Of a stretch of DNA of 64,000 nt, positions 25,415 through 33,190 are shown piece by piece. Position 1 is the first letter of the stretch, and every line of letters begins with the position of its first letter. Below the pieces are notes generated by a model. That model was not told where the DNA came from and did no database searches. It saw only the letters and a program-made list of their open reading frames with translations. Where the stretch lies: positions 298,902 to 362,901 of the forward strand of contig NZ_PZJN01000006.1 in NCBI RefSeq assembly GCF_003206695.1, given 5' to 3'. Made by a program: the position numbers and the translations under genes. The stretch comes from Salinicola halophyticus. Lineage in GTDB: Bacteria > Pseudomonadota > Gammaproteobacteria > Pseudomonadales > Halomonadaceae.

Positions 25415-27091
25415 ATGCATATGTGTGCTGAAAAAGATGATGCTAATACGCTTACGATAAGTTGTAATGATAATTTAGAGGATTTGAGGTTCTTTAGAGG
25501 CTTGGCAGTAATTGACGATAAACTGATTGTAGGGGAAGTAGGGGCTAAGCAGTATTTCATCGAGCATAGTGACGAAGACGCAATAATCGATGCGGATGGA
25601 CGTTTCTTTGCAGCTATTAAGCTTAAAGATAAAGCCGTTGTGTGTGTGGATAGGTTTTGCCAAGACAGTGTTTTTTATTACTCTTCTCGTGGTTATTGGG
25701 CCGTCTCTAACTCTTTGCTGGCTCTAACCGAAAGGCTTTTTTATGATAATGTAAAAGTGCGTTTTAACGAGAGAGTGTTGGCGGGGCATTTTATCGCTGG
25801 AAGAGGATTGTGGGGAGGGCAGGGTCTTTCTCTCAATACGATGATAGACGGTATTAAAGTAGTTCCTGCAGGAAGTTATATTGAAATCAAAGAAGCGGGA
25901 GGGTTTTCCATTTTAGAGAGACCAGCTCGTGAAGCTGCTCTTGAAAAATCCTATTGTGAGCTCCTGCGCGATTACGTATTTCATATAAGAAGCATCGTTG
26001 TGACGCTTTGTGAGCATGGCTATTATTTTAATGCTGGTTTGAGCGGGGGCATGGATAGTCGCCTAAATTTTGCAATGTTGTGGCCTCTTGTAAAAAAAGG
26101 CTTTCCAATTAAGATATATACCAATCATAATAACGAAGAAGATGCTAAAGTCGTTTTTTCACTGCAGGAGCGATTAGGGTTCGAACTAAAAGGATACACA
26201 AATAATGTGAACGTGACATCGGGAAGAGTTGCATATCGTAATTGGCAGTTAGGGCAGATGGGAAGTTATTTTCCAATTTCTCTAGGGCTGGCTGCAACTC
26301 CCAGTAATCCGTTGTTCAATGTACATGGCGCGTCTTTTAAGGGTGTTAAGCATAGACGGTTAGCGCCTTATACAAGAGGGAGACGTTTAGCCGAGGAGAT
26401 GTCGGACCCCAAGCTCGGTGAGCTAGTTCGCCAAGAATTTTTAAGCTTCTTCGAAAAGTTAGGAGAAGATATGTATGCTCGAGATGCGATGGATACTCAC
26501 TATCTCAATACACGTGCACGTTATCACACTGGAATTAGCTGGTATCATAGTCTAGATAGAGCTCGCTTTACGCCGCAGCTTTTTCACCAGTATTACCGAC
26601 TATACCAACTGCAAACGGAGAATGGAAAATACAACGATAGACTCGTCTACGATATTTTTCAGATGACAGTACCTGAATTGGCAGATCACGAGTTTGAGGT
26701 TGAGAATAAGGGGTTTTCTGAGCTTGAACTGGTCCCAGAACGAAATATTCAGCCTGAAAAGGATGTGTCTTGGAAGGTCTTGGAATTTTACGGCAAGGCA
26801 CCAGTTGCTCCAAATCCTGACGAAGTGAGTCGAACGCAAGATGAGCTCAAAGAAGAGTTCACAAAATTGTTGGAGAGAGATGTAGTGTTTTATGCGTCTA
26901 AGTTGGGTGCGCAAGACAACGCGTATTTCAAGAGGTTGGCTGATGAGGCTCTAGACGATATAGAGAAAAATAAGTCGTTGATCAAGCGTCAGGCATCTTC
27001 ATTATTAGTGGCGGCGGGTCGTTTCCATGAATTTGTCGATGGTAATCAAGAAATTACTTTCGAAGAGACGCGTGCTAGTAATGTTCGCTAG
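25415..27091 (+). CDS. asparagine-synthase-like protein, AT-rich copy
   Basis: Protein of 558 residues, homologous along its length to the preceding gene. They share YWAVSNSLLALT, LWGGQ-LSLNT, LSGG-DSR-NFA (here S210-G-G-M-D214-S), FNVHG, HYLNTRAR and KGFS segments. It too lacks the Cys nucleophile. The DNA is clearly AT-richer than the copy before it, so this is not a recent tandem duplication but a copy gained from a different source. GAGAG lies just before the ATG. A strong terminator follows at 27150. Confidence 0.75.
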   Translation: MHMCAEKDDANTLTISCNDNLEDLRFFRGLAVIDDKLIVGEVGAKQYFIEHSDEDAIIDADGRFFAAIKLKDKAVVCVDRFCQDSVFYYSSRGYWAVSNSLLALTERLFYDNVKVRFNERVLAGHFIAGRGLWGGQGLSLNTMIDGIKVVPAGSYIEIKEAGGFSILERPAREAALEKSYCELLRDYVFHIRSIVVTLCEHGYYFNAGLSGGMDSRLNFAMLWPLVKKGFPIKIYTNHNNEEDAKVVFSLQERLGFELKGYTNNVNVTSGRVAYRNWQLGQMGSYFPISLGLAATPSNPLFNVHGASFKGVKHRRLAPYTRGRRLAEEMSDPKLGELVRQEFLSFFEKLGEDMYARDAMDTHYLNTRARYHTGISWYHSLDRARFTPQLFHQYYRLYQLQTENGKYNDRLVYDIFQMTVPELADHEFEVENKGFSELELVPERNIQPEKDVSWKVLEFYGKAPVAPNPDEVSRTQDELKEEFTKLLERDVVFYASKLGAQDNAYFKRLADEALDDIEKNKSLIKRQASSLLVAAGRFHEFVDGNQEITFEETRASNVR

Positions 27092-27149
27092 TGGTTCGAT
27101 GGGCTCCTATATTTTCAAGTTAGCTATATGATGTCGCAATTTAGAAAAC

Positions 27150-27182
27150 GGAGTGATGCCAGTAGCATGCACTCCATTTTTG
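27150..27182 (+). terminator. intrinsic terminator after the polysaccharide operon
   Basis: GGAGTG-ATGC (27150-27159) pairs with GCAT-(G)-CACTCC (27165-27175) around loop CAGTA, with one bulged G, followed by ATTTTTG. It is a good intrinsic terminator for the gene ending at 27091. Confidence 0.75.
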
Positions 27183-27247
27183 TCTAAATAAAATCTTAAG
27201 AGCATGAACGTTGTTTTTGGGTTCGAATCTATGTCAAAATTCTAATT

Positions 27248-28030
27248 TTACGTAAAGTCAAGTAGCATGGGAAAGTCTGAAAAAATAGTTGCTAATTCAC
27301 TGCTATCAGCTATCTCCCATCGTTCAACGTATTTTGTCTTTACTCCTACTTTGCCACGGTTCAATGTATCATTGTCTCCGTGGTTGACCAGGTAAGCTGC
27401 CATGAATCCTGGATAAGTTGATAGAGCACGACCATGTTTTTTGGCGATATCGGCGTAGTCGCCATGCCTTCTGAACTGCATGAAATAACAGTTTTTATCT
27501 TTTGTGTCACTAGGTAAGTCATTGAGCGTGAGATAGATCACCGCACAGGAGCCACAATGTTTCCAAAATGGAGTATTGTCCCCTCCCATAGGTGCCACTT
27601 TTCCACTTTCGCAATCGAACATGTAGCCATATTCGACAAGATAGCCGCTTTTGTTGTTGTCGTTTAGAGTGAATTCTACCAAACTTGGGTGAACTAGGTC
27701 GTCTGCATCAAGATGCATAAAGTAGGTCTCTTCGCCCAAATAGGTCTTGAGCGATAATCCTAACAGTCGCTTCTTAGCTGGCTTGTCGTTTCCGATCTTG
27801 CCAGTCTCATTTGAAATGGAGGGTGGCAAGAAATCAGCTAAGATGAACTCGACATCTAATCCGCTGGTGTCTACGTTAGGGATCTCATGACAAGTAATTA
27901 GCACTCTGAAATCTTTCGATGTCTGCCTTCTAAGTGATTCAAGTGTGCGAGCCAAATTGCGGCAAACGAGAGTCCAGTCACGACTCATCGCACGTGACAT
28001 TAACGGGATACCAAAGTGGAAGCTGGGCAT
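27248..28030 (-). CDS. glycosyltransferase-like protein, homologous to the C-terminal half of the 10439 product
   Basis: Protein of 260 residues in AT-rich DNA, starting at the ATG at 28030 (MPSFHFGIPLMSRAMSRDW); a GTG three codons earlier is possible. It aligns with residues 240-500 of the 10439-11989 product: CRNLARTLESLRRQTSKDF, HLDADDLVHPSLVEF (metal site D108-A-D110-D), GYLVEYGYMFD, FWKHCGSCAVI and YLVNHGDN. So it is a stand-alone copy of that transferase domain. It is convergent with the asparagine-synthase-like gene. No upstream ribosome-binding site is obvious. Confidence 0.7.
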   Translation of the reverse strand: MPSFHFGIPLMSRAMSRDWTLVCRNLARTLESLRRQTSKDFRVLITCHEIPNVDTSGLDVEFILADFLPPSISNETGKIGNDKPAKKRLLGLSLKTYLGEETYFMHLDADDLVHPSLVEFTLNDNNKSGYLVEYGYMFDCESGKVAPMGGDNTPFWKHCGSCAVIYLTLNDLPSDTKDKNCYFMQFRRHGDYADIAKKHGRALSTYPGFMAAYLVNHGDNDTLNRGKVGVKTKYVERWEIADSSELATIFSDFPMLLDFT

Positions 28031-28039
28031 GAGTGTCAC

Positions 28040-28528
28040 TAGTATTTGGAAGGTTAAGTTTAAATTAGGAAAAACGCTGATCTTTGGTCTATTCTAATGC
28101 CAGTGAGGAAAGGGTTCAAGTCTCGCGCAGGGGTGTTAGGGTGAGTCAGTTGTCATTAATGGTTGCTTCGGTCTGCTAATCTTTCCTGATTCCCAGGGGT
28201 TTAGCGAGTGTCGGTTCAATATCCGTGGTTGAAGTTTGGTTTTAATTAGCGAGGCATTTGATTGTCTTGCAACGCTGCAGATATTACGAGCCGTATCGAC
28301 ATTTAAGAGGTGTGATCAGGATACCTGTTTCCGGTATGATTGCTGTTAACAATAATTTTGTATTTTTTATAGTATGCAGCCCGCTAAGGCTAACGAGGGC
28401 GCTGAATTTTCTCCTAAGCTCAATGGGGAATTTGATGTGCAGATATAATCTACTGCTATGCAAGTTGGTATTGCTATAAATTTGGCTGAAAAAAGGCCCG
28501 GCTTGCGAAGGCTGGAGAGTTGGCTGGG
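28040..28528. other. AT-rich region without a supported gene
   Basis: About 490 bp separate the glycosyltransferase gene and the FMN reductase gene, which point the same way. A 73-codon frame starting TTG at 28258 has no ribosome site and no recognisable motif. The region is likely to hold the promoter of the transferase gene and debris from the insertion or recombination edge. An A-tract at 28490-28495 could be the T tail of a terminator for the FMN reductase gene, but the stem beside it is imperfect. Confidence 0.5.
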
Positions 28529-29119
28529 CTAAAACGGCGGAACGCGGTGAGCGCGCTGACGTTTGCCTGCCTCAGTCCACCACGCGAGATCGTCGGCAAA
28601 CCGGCCGAAAGCGCGTTCGAACGAGGCGCCGGTATCGCCGAGCGGTGTGCCATGTTCATCCAGCGTGTTGCCGATCTGGCCGACCGCGACGGTGCTTGAG
28701 ATAACCACCATGCCCATCTCGGCCAGCGTGCCGTGCCAGACCAGATTGGCGTGGGCGCCGCCTACGCGCCCGGCCGAATAGCTGACGATGCCGGCCGGGC
28801 GCCAGAACCACTCTTCCAGAAAATGATCGGTCAGGTTCTTGAGCCCTGGCTGCATGCCCCAGTTGTACTCGCCGGTGACGAAGACGAAGCCATCCGCTTC
28901 GCGAATCTTGGCAGCCAGGGTTTCCATCGCCTCCGGCGCTTCGCCTTCGGGATACTCCTTGTACATTCGATCCAGCATCGGCAGATCGATCTGCATCGCA
29001 TCGATCAGTTCTGCGTCGAGACCCCGCTCGTTCAGGGTGCGCACGGTATAGTCGGCGAGCCGAATGCCGGCGCGGTCGGATCGATAGGAACCGTAGAAGA
29101 CGAGGATTTTATCAGGCAT
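28529..29119 (-). CDS. NADPH-dependent FMN reductase family protein
   Basis: Flavodoxin-fold oxidoreductase of 196 residues. It has the FMN phosphate loop FYGSYRSDRAGIRLA at the N-terminus, VTGEYNWGMQPGLKNLTDH in the flavin-binding loop and SYSAGRVGGAHA later, as in the NADPH-dependent FMN/quinone reductase (Azr, ArsH-like) group. Such enzymes reduce quinones, azo compounds or metals in the cytoplasm. The gene is single, with clear space on both sides. It marks the return to GC-rich DNA. Confidence 0.88.
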   Translation of the reverse strand: MPDKILVFYGSYRSDRAGIRLADYTVRTLNERGLDAELIDAMQIDLPMLDRMYKEYPEGEAPEAMETLAAKIREADGFVFVTGEYNWGMQPGLKNLTDHFLEEWFWRPAGIVSYSAGRVGGAHANLVWHGTLAEMGMVVISSTVAVGQIGNTLDEHGTPLGDTGASFERAFGRFADDLAWWTEAGKRQRAHRVPPF

Positions 29120-29280
29120 GGAATGATCCTTCCTTCGGGGGGCATCTATTTTGGGCAGAACATCGTGACCTGAACAAGATAACTCATCGAAGCCGCTTTA
29201 CCTCTGCTCCACCTCTCGTCCGATGCATACTTACCGCGAATGCCGAAGCAGCCTAGATAAAAAGACCGCGGGCTGACACG

Positions 29281-30189
29281 CTACTGCTCCTGCGGGTCGG
29301 CGACATATTGCCGCCAGGCATGGGCCTCACGAAAACCGAGCACGTCGCGGATCTTGCGGTTCGAGTACAGCGCCTCGTATTCGCCCAGTTCGCGGCTCAC
29401 GGGGACTTCGGGATAGAAGCGCTGGATGATCTCCCGGGTCGTCAGGTTGACGGAGTTATCGTCGTTGCCGGCGTTGAAGATCTGATAGCCCAGGCCGTCG
29501 GTCGCAAGGCAACGGTCGACGATCTGGCCGAGATCACGCGCATCGATGTAGCAGAACACATTGCGTCGCCGCAGCGACGGATCGGCGAAGTAGGCCGGGA
29601 AGTTCTCCGCGTATTCGTGGGGCTCGATGACATTGCCGATCCGCAGGCCGTAGATGTCGAAGCCTGAGCGCTTCTGGAACGCCTGTGCGGTGCGCTCGTT
29701 GACGACCTTGGACGTGCCATAGCTATCCATCGGCTCGGTCGGATGTTCCTCGTCCACCGGCAGTACGCGGGGCTGGACGACACCGTCGGCGAAGCAGATG
29801 CCATAGGTGGTCTCGGAGGAGGCGAAGACGACCTTGCGGATGCCGAGCTTTACCGCGGCCTCGATGACGTTATAGGTGCCAATCGTATTGACGCGGAACG
29901 TCTCGTTGTCCGGTTTGATGAGAATGCGGGGGATCGCCGCGAAGTGCACGACGGCATCGAAATGCGGCACGCCGGTGCCCGATTCCAGTTCGTCCAAGGC
30001 GGCATAGCTGCTCAAGGCGTTGAACATCTGACCGCTGTCGGTCACGTCGGCGATGAGGTTGTCGACACCGGGATGATCCAGCGGCGTCTGGTCGACGTTG
30101 ACGACCCGGTGCCCGCGCTCCAGCAGATAGGGCACGACATGGCGGCCCGCCTTGCCGCTGCCGCCAGTGAACAGAATACGTTGGGCCAT
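29281..30189 (-). CDS. NAD-dependent epimerase/dehydratase family protein
   Basis: Extended SDR of 302 residues. It has FTGGSGKAGRHVVPYL as the dinucleotide loop, VVHFAAIPRI, a catalytic ASSETTYG Thr/Ser and YGTSK as the YxxxK pair. The substrate is likely a sugar or nucleotide sugar. It could belong to the polysaccharide pathway but is separated from it by the FMN reductase gene and orientation. The ATG is supported by GAGGAGGAG about 5 bases upstream. Which reaction it carries out (4-epimerase, dehydratase or uronate dehydrogenase) is not determined. Confidence 0.85.
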   Translation of the reverse strand: MAQRILFTGGSGKAGRHVVPYLLERGHRVVNVDQTPLDHPGVDNLIADVTDSGQMFNALSSYAALDELESGTGVPHFDAVVHFAAIPRILIKPDNETFRVNTIGTYNVIEAAVKLGIRKVVFASSETTYGICFADGVVQPRVLPVDEEHPTEPMDSYGTSKVVNERTAQAFQKRSGFDIYGLRIGNVIEPHEYAENFPAYFADPSLRRRNVFCYIDARDLGQIVDRCLATDGLGYQIFNAGNDDNSVNLTTREIIQRFYPEVPVSRELGEYEALYSNRKIRDVLGFREAHAWRQYVADPQEQ

Positions 30190-30221
30190 GCCGCTCCTCC
30201 TCGAGATCGGATTGATTTGCG

Positions 30222-30241
30222 CTGTACTTTTGCACTGTACT
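30222..30241. promoter_or_regulatory. direct repeat upstream of the epimerase gene
   Basis: CTGTACT occurs at 30222-30228 and again at 30235-30241, 13 bp apart, inside a longer imperfect direct repeat. It is about 35-50 bp before the epimerase start, a plausible place for a regulator or for promoter elements. Confidence 0.3.
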
Positions 30242-30416
30242 GAAGGGTAGGCGGAAATCCGGCAGGAGGAAATTTGTCCATGGAAATGCCGGCGTTTGGC
30301 CCGGTATTCGAGGATGAGATTCCTTGGCTGCGTGATCGCCTCATCCTCCGCTAGCGTGGCGCCCTTGGGGTACTCCCTGATGCGGGCGAGCCGGGATTGC
30401 CGTCTCGGTCAGGTGA

Positions 30417-31889
30417 TCATGGCTTCGCCAGCGGCAGCGTGAACCAGATGCATGAGCCGCGGCCGGGCTTGCTTTCGAGTGTCAGTTTCGAGTCGTGACG
30501 TTTCAGAACGTCGCAGACGATCGCCAGACCCAGGCCTGTCCCGTCACCGCGCTCGCGGCTATGGGCGGTGCGATAAAAGCGCTGGCATACCAGGGCAACC
30601 TCCTCGGGTTTCATGCCGATACCGGTGTCACGAACGCCGATCTTGAGGGTGTCGGCATCCAGGTTGAGGATACGGATCGTGACGTGTCCGCCGGCATTGG
30701 TGGCGAACAGGGCATTGTCGACCAGATTGGTCAGGGCGTGATCGATCAACTCGACATCCGCGGCCACCTGGGCCATGGCTGCCTCGTTCTCGACCGTGAG
30801 GACGATGTCGTTCTCTTCGGCTCTGGGCCGAAATTTGCTGACGATGTCGTTGGCCAATTCGGCAAAGGAGAACGACTCGAGACTCAGCGCGCGATCGGAG
30901 ATATTGGCGTGGGACATCTGTGAAAGCTGCGCGGCCAGGCGTGTCAGTCGATCGACATTCAGGCGGATGGCGTCGAGATTCTCGCGGCTGTCGGCCGAGG
31001 TCGCGGTGCGCAGCAGTTGTCGGGTATAGCCGGACAGCGACGTCAGCGGTGTGCGGAATTCGTGGGAGAGATTGGCGACCAGTTCCCGGCGCTGACGGTC
31101 GTTGTCACGCAGCGCCTCCACCTGCGCTTCGATGGTGGCGGCCATCTCGTTGAAAGCCCGGCCCACGCGGCCGATCTCGTCGTCGATCCGGTCGGGCACG
31201 CGCTGACGGTAATCGCCGCGGGCGAAGTGGCGCACGGCGCGCGTCACGCGGGTGAACCGGCGGGTCAGCAACGCAAACAGCGCAAGCCCCACCACCAGAG
31301 TCAGCAGCAGGGCAACGCTGGTGGCGATCAGCAGCGTGCGAGAGATGCCGCTGGTCTCCCAGATATTGGCCATCGAGACCTGGGTATTGGCCTCCAGCCG
31401 CACGAACAGGTAGCCCGGTGTGGCTTCGCGGCCGTAGCTCACCGGGGCTACGGAAAACACGCCCTCGCCATCCTGGCAGGGCATGTCCGCGTAGACCGGC
31501 AGCATCGGCATATCCGAGAGCAGTTCGGCGATGGCGCCCCGGTCGACCTGTTCGCCCAGACCGCACGAACCCTCGCTGTAAGCACCGACCACCCGGCCGT
31601 TTTCATCGAGAACGTATAGCGATAGCGACGGGTTGATGGTCATGATCTGCTGGATGGCGGTATGTACCCGATCGTCGTCGAGACCCTGGCTGAGTGGTGC
31701 TCGAAGGGTCTGGGCCAACTGTCTCGCCATGTTGATCTGGGAGCGTTGCAGCCATTCGCGGCCCAACTGGTCGAATTGATCGACCGCGATCAGCGCGGTC
31801 GCCGCGGATAGCGCGATCATGCTGGCCAGATAGATGAAGACGATGCGTGCGTAGAGACTGCGATAGGCTCTTCTGAAAAGTGGCCACAT
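30417..31889 (-). CDS. sensor histidine kinase
   Basis: Membrane sensor kinase of 490 residues. TM1 (about 15-37) and TM2 (about 190-212) flank a periplasmic sensor domain with two or three Cys. A HAMP linker follows, then the dimerisation helix with ANLSHEFRTPLTSLSGY (phospho-His), the N-box LTNLVDNALFA and G-boxes GIGMKPEE and GDGTGLGLAI. I choose the ATG at 31889; a GTG at 31895 overlapping the response-regulator stop is also possible. Both genes form one unit. The pair is divergent from the Met/His-repeat gene at 32792, which suggests control of the redox genes there. Confidence 0.92.
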   Translation of the reverse strand: MWPLFRRAYRSLYARIVFIYLASMIALSAATALIAVDQFDQLGREWLQRSQINMARQLAQTLRAPLSQGLDDDRVHTAIQQIMTINPSLSLYVLDENGRVVGAYSEGSCGLGEQVDRGAIAELLSDMPMLPVYADMPCQDGEGVFSVAPVSYGREATPGYLFVRLEANTQVSMANIWETSGISRTLLIATSVALLLTLVVGLALFALLTRRFTRVTRAVRHFARGDYRQRVPDRIDDEIGRVGRAFNEMAATIEAQVEALRDNDRQRRELVANLSHEFRTPLTSLSGYTRQLLRTATSADSRENLDAIRLNVDRLTRLAAQLSQMSHANISDRALSLESFSFAELANDIVSKFRPRAEENDIVLTVENEAAMAQVAADVELIDHALTNLVDNALFATNAGGHVTIRILNLDADTLKIGVRDTGIGMKPEEVALVCQRFYRTAHSRERGDGTGLGLAIVCDVLKRHDSKLTLESKPGRGSCIWFTLPLAKP

Positions 31890-31891
31890 GA

Positions 31892-32602
31892 TCACTCGGC
31901 CGCCGATGCCGGAAGGTCGGTAAAGCGGTAGCCGATGCCCCACACGGTCAGGATGTAACGCGGGTGGGCGGGGTCGTCCTCGATCTTGTTGCGCAGCCGA
32001 TTGATATGCGTGTTGACGGTGTGATCGTAACCGTCGAACTCCGCGCCCCACACGGCGTCGAGCAGCTCGCCCCGGGAAAAGCCGCGGCCGGGGTGGCGGG
32101 AAAAGAACGCGAGCAGGGCGAACTCTCTGGCGGTCAGGGAGAGCGGGCGCCCATTCAGCGTCGCGCGGTGATGGGTGGCGTCGATCTCCAGATCCATGAC
32201 GACGACGGGATGGGAGTCGGACCGCCTGTGCGCATCGACCGCTTCCCGGCGACGCATCAACGCGTGGATCCTCGCCACCAGAATGTCGGTATCGAACGGC
32301 TTGGTGATGTAGTCGTCGGCGCCGATTTCCAGGCCTTCGACCACTTCCCGGGTCCCGGCGAGCGCCGTCAACATGATCAGCGGTATGGCGGCGTCCTCCC
32401 GGCGGATCTCACGGCAGACCTGAAGGCCGTCGATGCCCGGCAACATCAGATCGAGAATCACCATCGATGACTCCGTCCAGCGCGATAGTGCCTCCTCGCC
32501 AGTACTGACCCAATCGGCCTTGTAGCCGGCCTCGGCCAGTATGGTCTTCAGCAGACGTCCGATATCGGGATCGTCCTCCACACAGAGTATCGAGCGCGGC
32601 AT
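31892..32602 (-). CDS. OmpR-family response regulator
   Basis: Protein of 236 residues. The receiver domain (1-120) has CVEDDPDIGRL acid residues, the phospho-acceptor Asp in VILDLMLPGIDG and Lys in ITKPFD. A winged-helix DNA-binding domain (about 135-230) includes LTAREFALLAFFSRHPGR and the HTVNTHINRLRNKIEDDP recognition region. It acts with the kinase encoded immediately downstream. The likely targets, from position, are its own operon and the divergent gene set at 32792-34886. Confidence 0.93.
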   Translation of the reverse strand: MPRSILCVEDDPDIGRLLKTILAEAGYKADWVSTGEEALSRWTESSMVILDLMLPGIDGLQVCREIRREDAAIPLIMLTALAGTREVVEGLEIGADDYITKPFDTDILVARIHALMRRREAVDAHRRSDSHPVVVMDLEIDATHHRATLNGRPLSLTAREFALLAFFSRHPGRGFSRGELLDAVWGAEFDGYDHTVNTHINRLRNKIEDDPAHPRYILTVWGIGYRFTDLPASAAE

Positions 32603-32791
32603 GAGCGGCTCCGAGCGATCAAAGGACCGAACATAGCCGAGATGCCCGACCGAGTCATCACGCGAATGTCACGCCTGGAACGGGAGAATCGCACGTTATG
32701 GTTTCGTGATGATTGACCCGAAATCCCCGATTACCTTGCTATCACCGCCTCGCTACCGAGGTGGCTACCGACAAGGAATAGGGAGAAGGTC

Positions 32792-33130
32792 ATGATCGCG
32801 AATAAATCGAAGTTCCTGCTGGCATTGAGTGCCACGTTGTTGAGCGGTGGCGTGTTCTTCACGAGCCTCGCCAGTGCTCAGGAAACACAGACCGATAGCA
32901 TGTCCCAGGACGACATGGGGCACGACGACGCCATGGGCCAGGATGGCATGAGCCACGACGACGCCATGAGCCAGGACGGCATGAGCCACGACGATGCCAT
33001 GGGCCAGGACGGCATGAGCCATGACGATGCCATGGGTCAGGATGGCATGAGCCACGACGACGCCATGGGCCAGGATGGCATGAGCCACGACGACGCCATG
33101 GGTCAGGACAGCATGGATCACGATAATTGA
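32792..33130 (+). CDS. exported Met/His/Asp-repeat protein (pentapeptide MXKDX-like)
   Basis: Protein of 112 residues. A signal peptide ends in LASAQ (cut about after residue 28-30). After a short linker the rest is six 11-residue repeats with consensus AMGQDGMSHDD. The acidic, Met- and His-rich repeat resembles the pentapeptide MXKDX repeat family, which is often found beside cytochrome b and molybdopterin oxidoreductase genes, as here. Met/His/Asp sets suggest periplasmic metal binding, but that is inference. It is the first gene of the set with the cytochrome b and Mo protein. Confidence 0.75.
   Translation: MIANKSKFLLALSATLLSGGVFFTSLASAQETQTDSMSQDDMGHDDAMGQDGMSHDDAMSQDGMSHDDAMGQDGMSHDDAMGQDGMSHDDAMGQDGMSHDDAMGQDSMDHDN
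32930..33127 (+). repeat. six tandem 33-bp coding repeats
   Basis: Six units of exactly 33 bp, starting at 32930, 32963, 32996, 33029, 33062 and 33095, encode AMGQDGMSHDD with few changes (AMSQDG in unit 2, SMDHDN ends unit 6). The near-identity of the DNA suggests recent expansion, so copy number may vary between strains. Confidence 0.9.
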
Positions 33131-33140
33131 GCCATGGCCT

Positions 33141-33162
33141 TCCGGCGGCCGCGGCCGCCGGA
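33141..33162. terminator. GC-only 22-bp palindrome between repeat gene and cytochrome b gene
   Basis: A perfect 22-bp palindrome with arms TCCGGCGGCC and GGCCGCCGGA around GC lies 10 bp after the repeat gene. It has no T run, so it is more likely an RNA-stabilising or partial terminator structure than a full stop. It could set a different expression level for the downstream genes. Confidence 0.5.
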
Positions 33163-33190
33163 TGCCGTCTGCGTGACAGCGAGGTGAATC

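Larger units (their letters stand above)
25370..28500. other. AT-rich segment at the 3' edge of the polysaccharide locus
   Basis: From the last codons of the gene at 23781 to just before the FMN reductase gene, G+C is visibly lower than in the flanks, with A/T-ending codons. It contains the second asparagine-synthase-like gene, one glycosyltransferase gene on the minus strand and about 490 bp without a supported gene. No integrase, transposase or tRNA borders it. Confidence 0.75.

Noticed and set aside
28258..28479. 73-codon frame in the AT-rich gap
   Set aside because: TTG start, no ribosome-binding site, no motif; the hydrophobic content is typical of AT-rich noncoding DNA.
25370..28500. 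AT-rich segment as a prophage or genomic island with integrase
   Set aside because: No integrase, transposase, attachment repeat or tRNA at either edge; the genes are homologues of neighbours, so exchange within the locus fits better.
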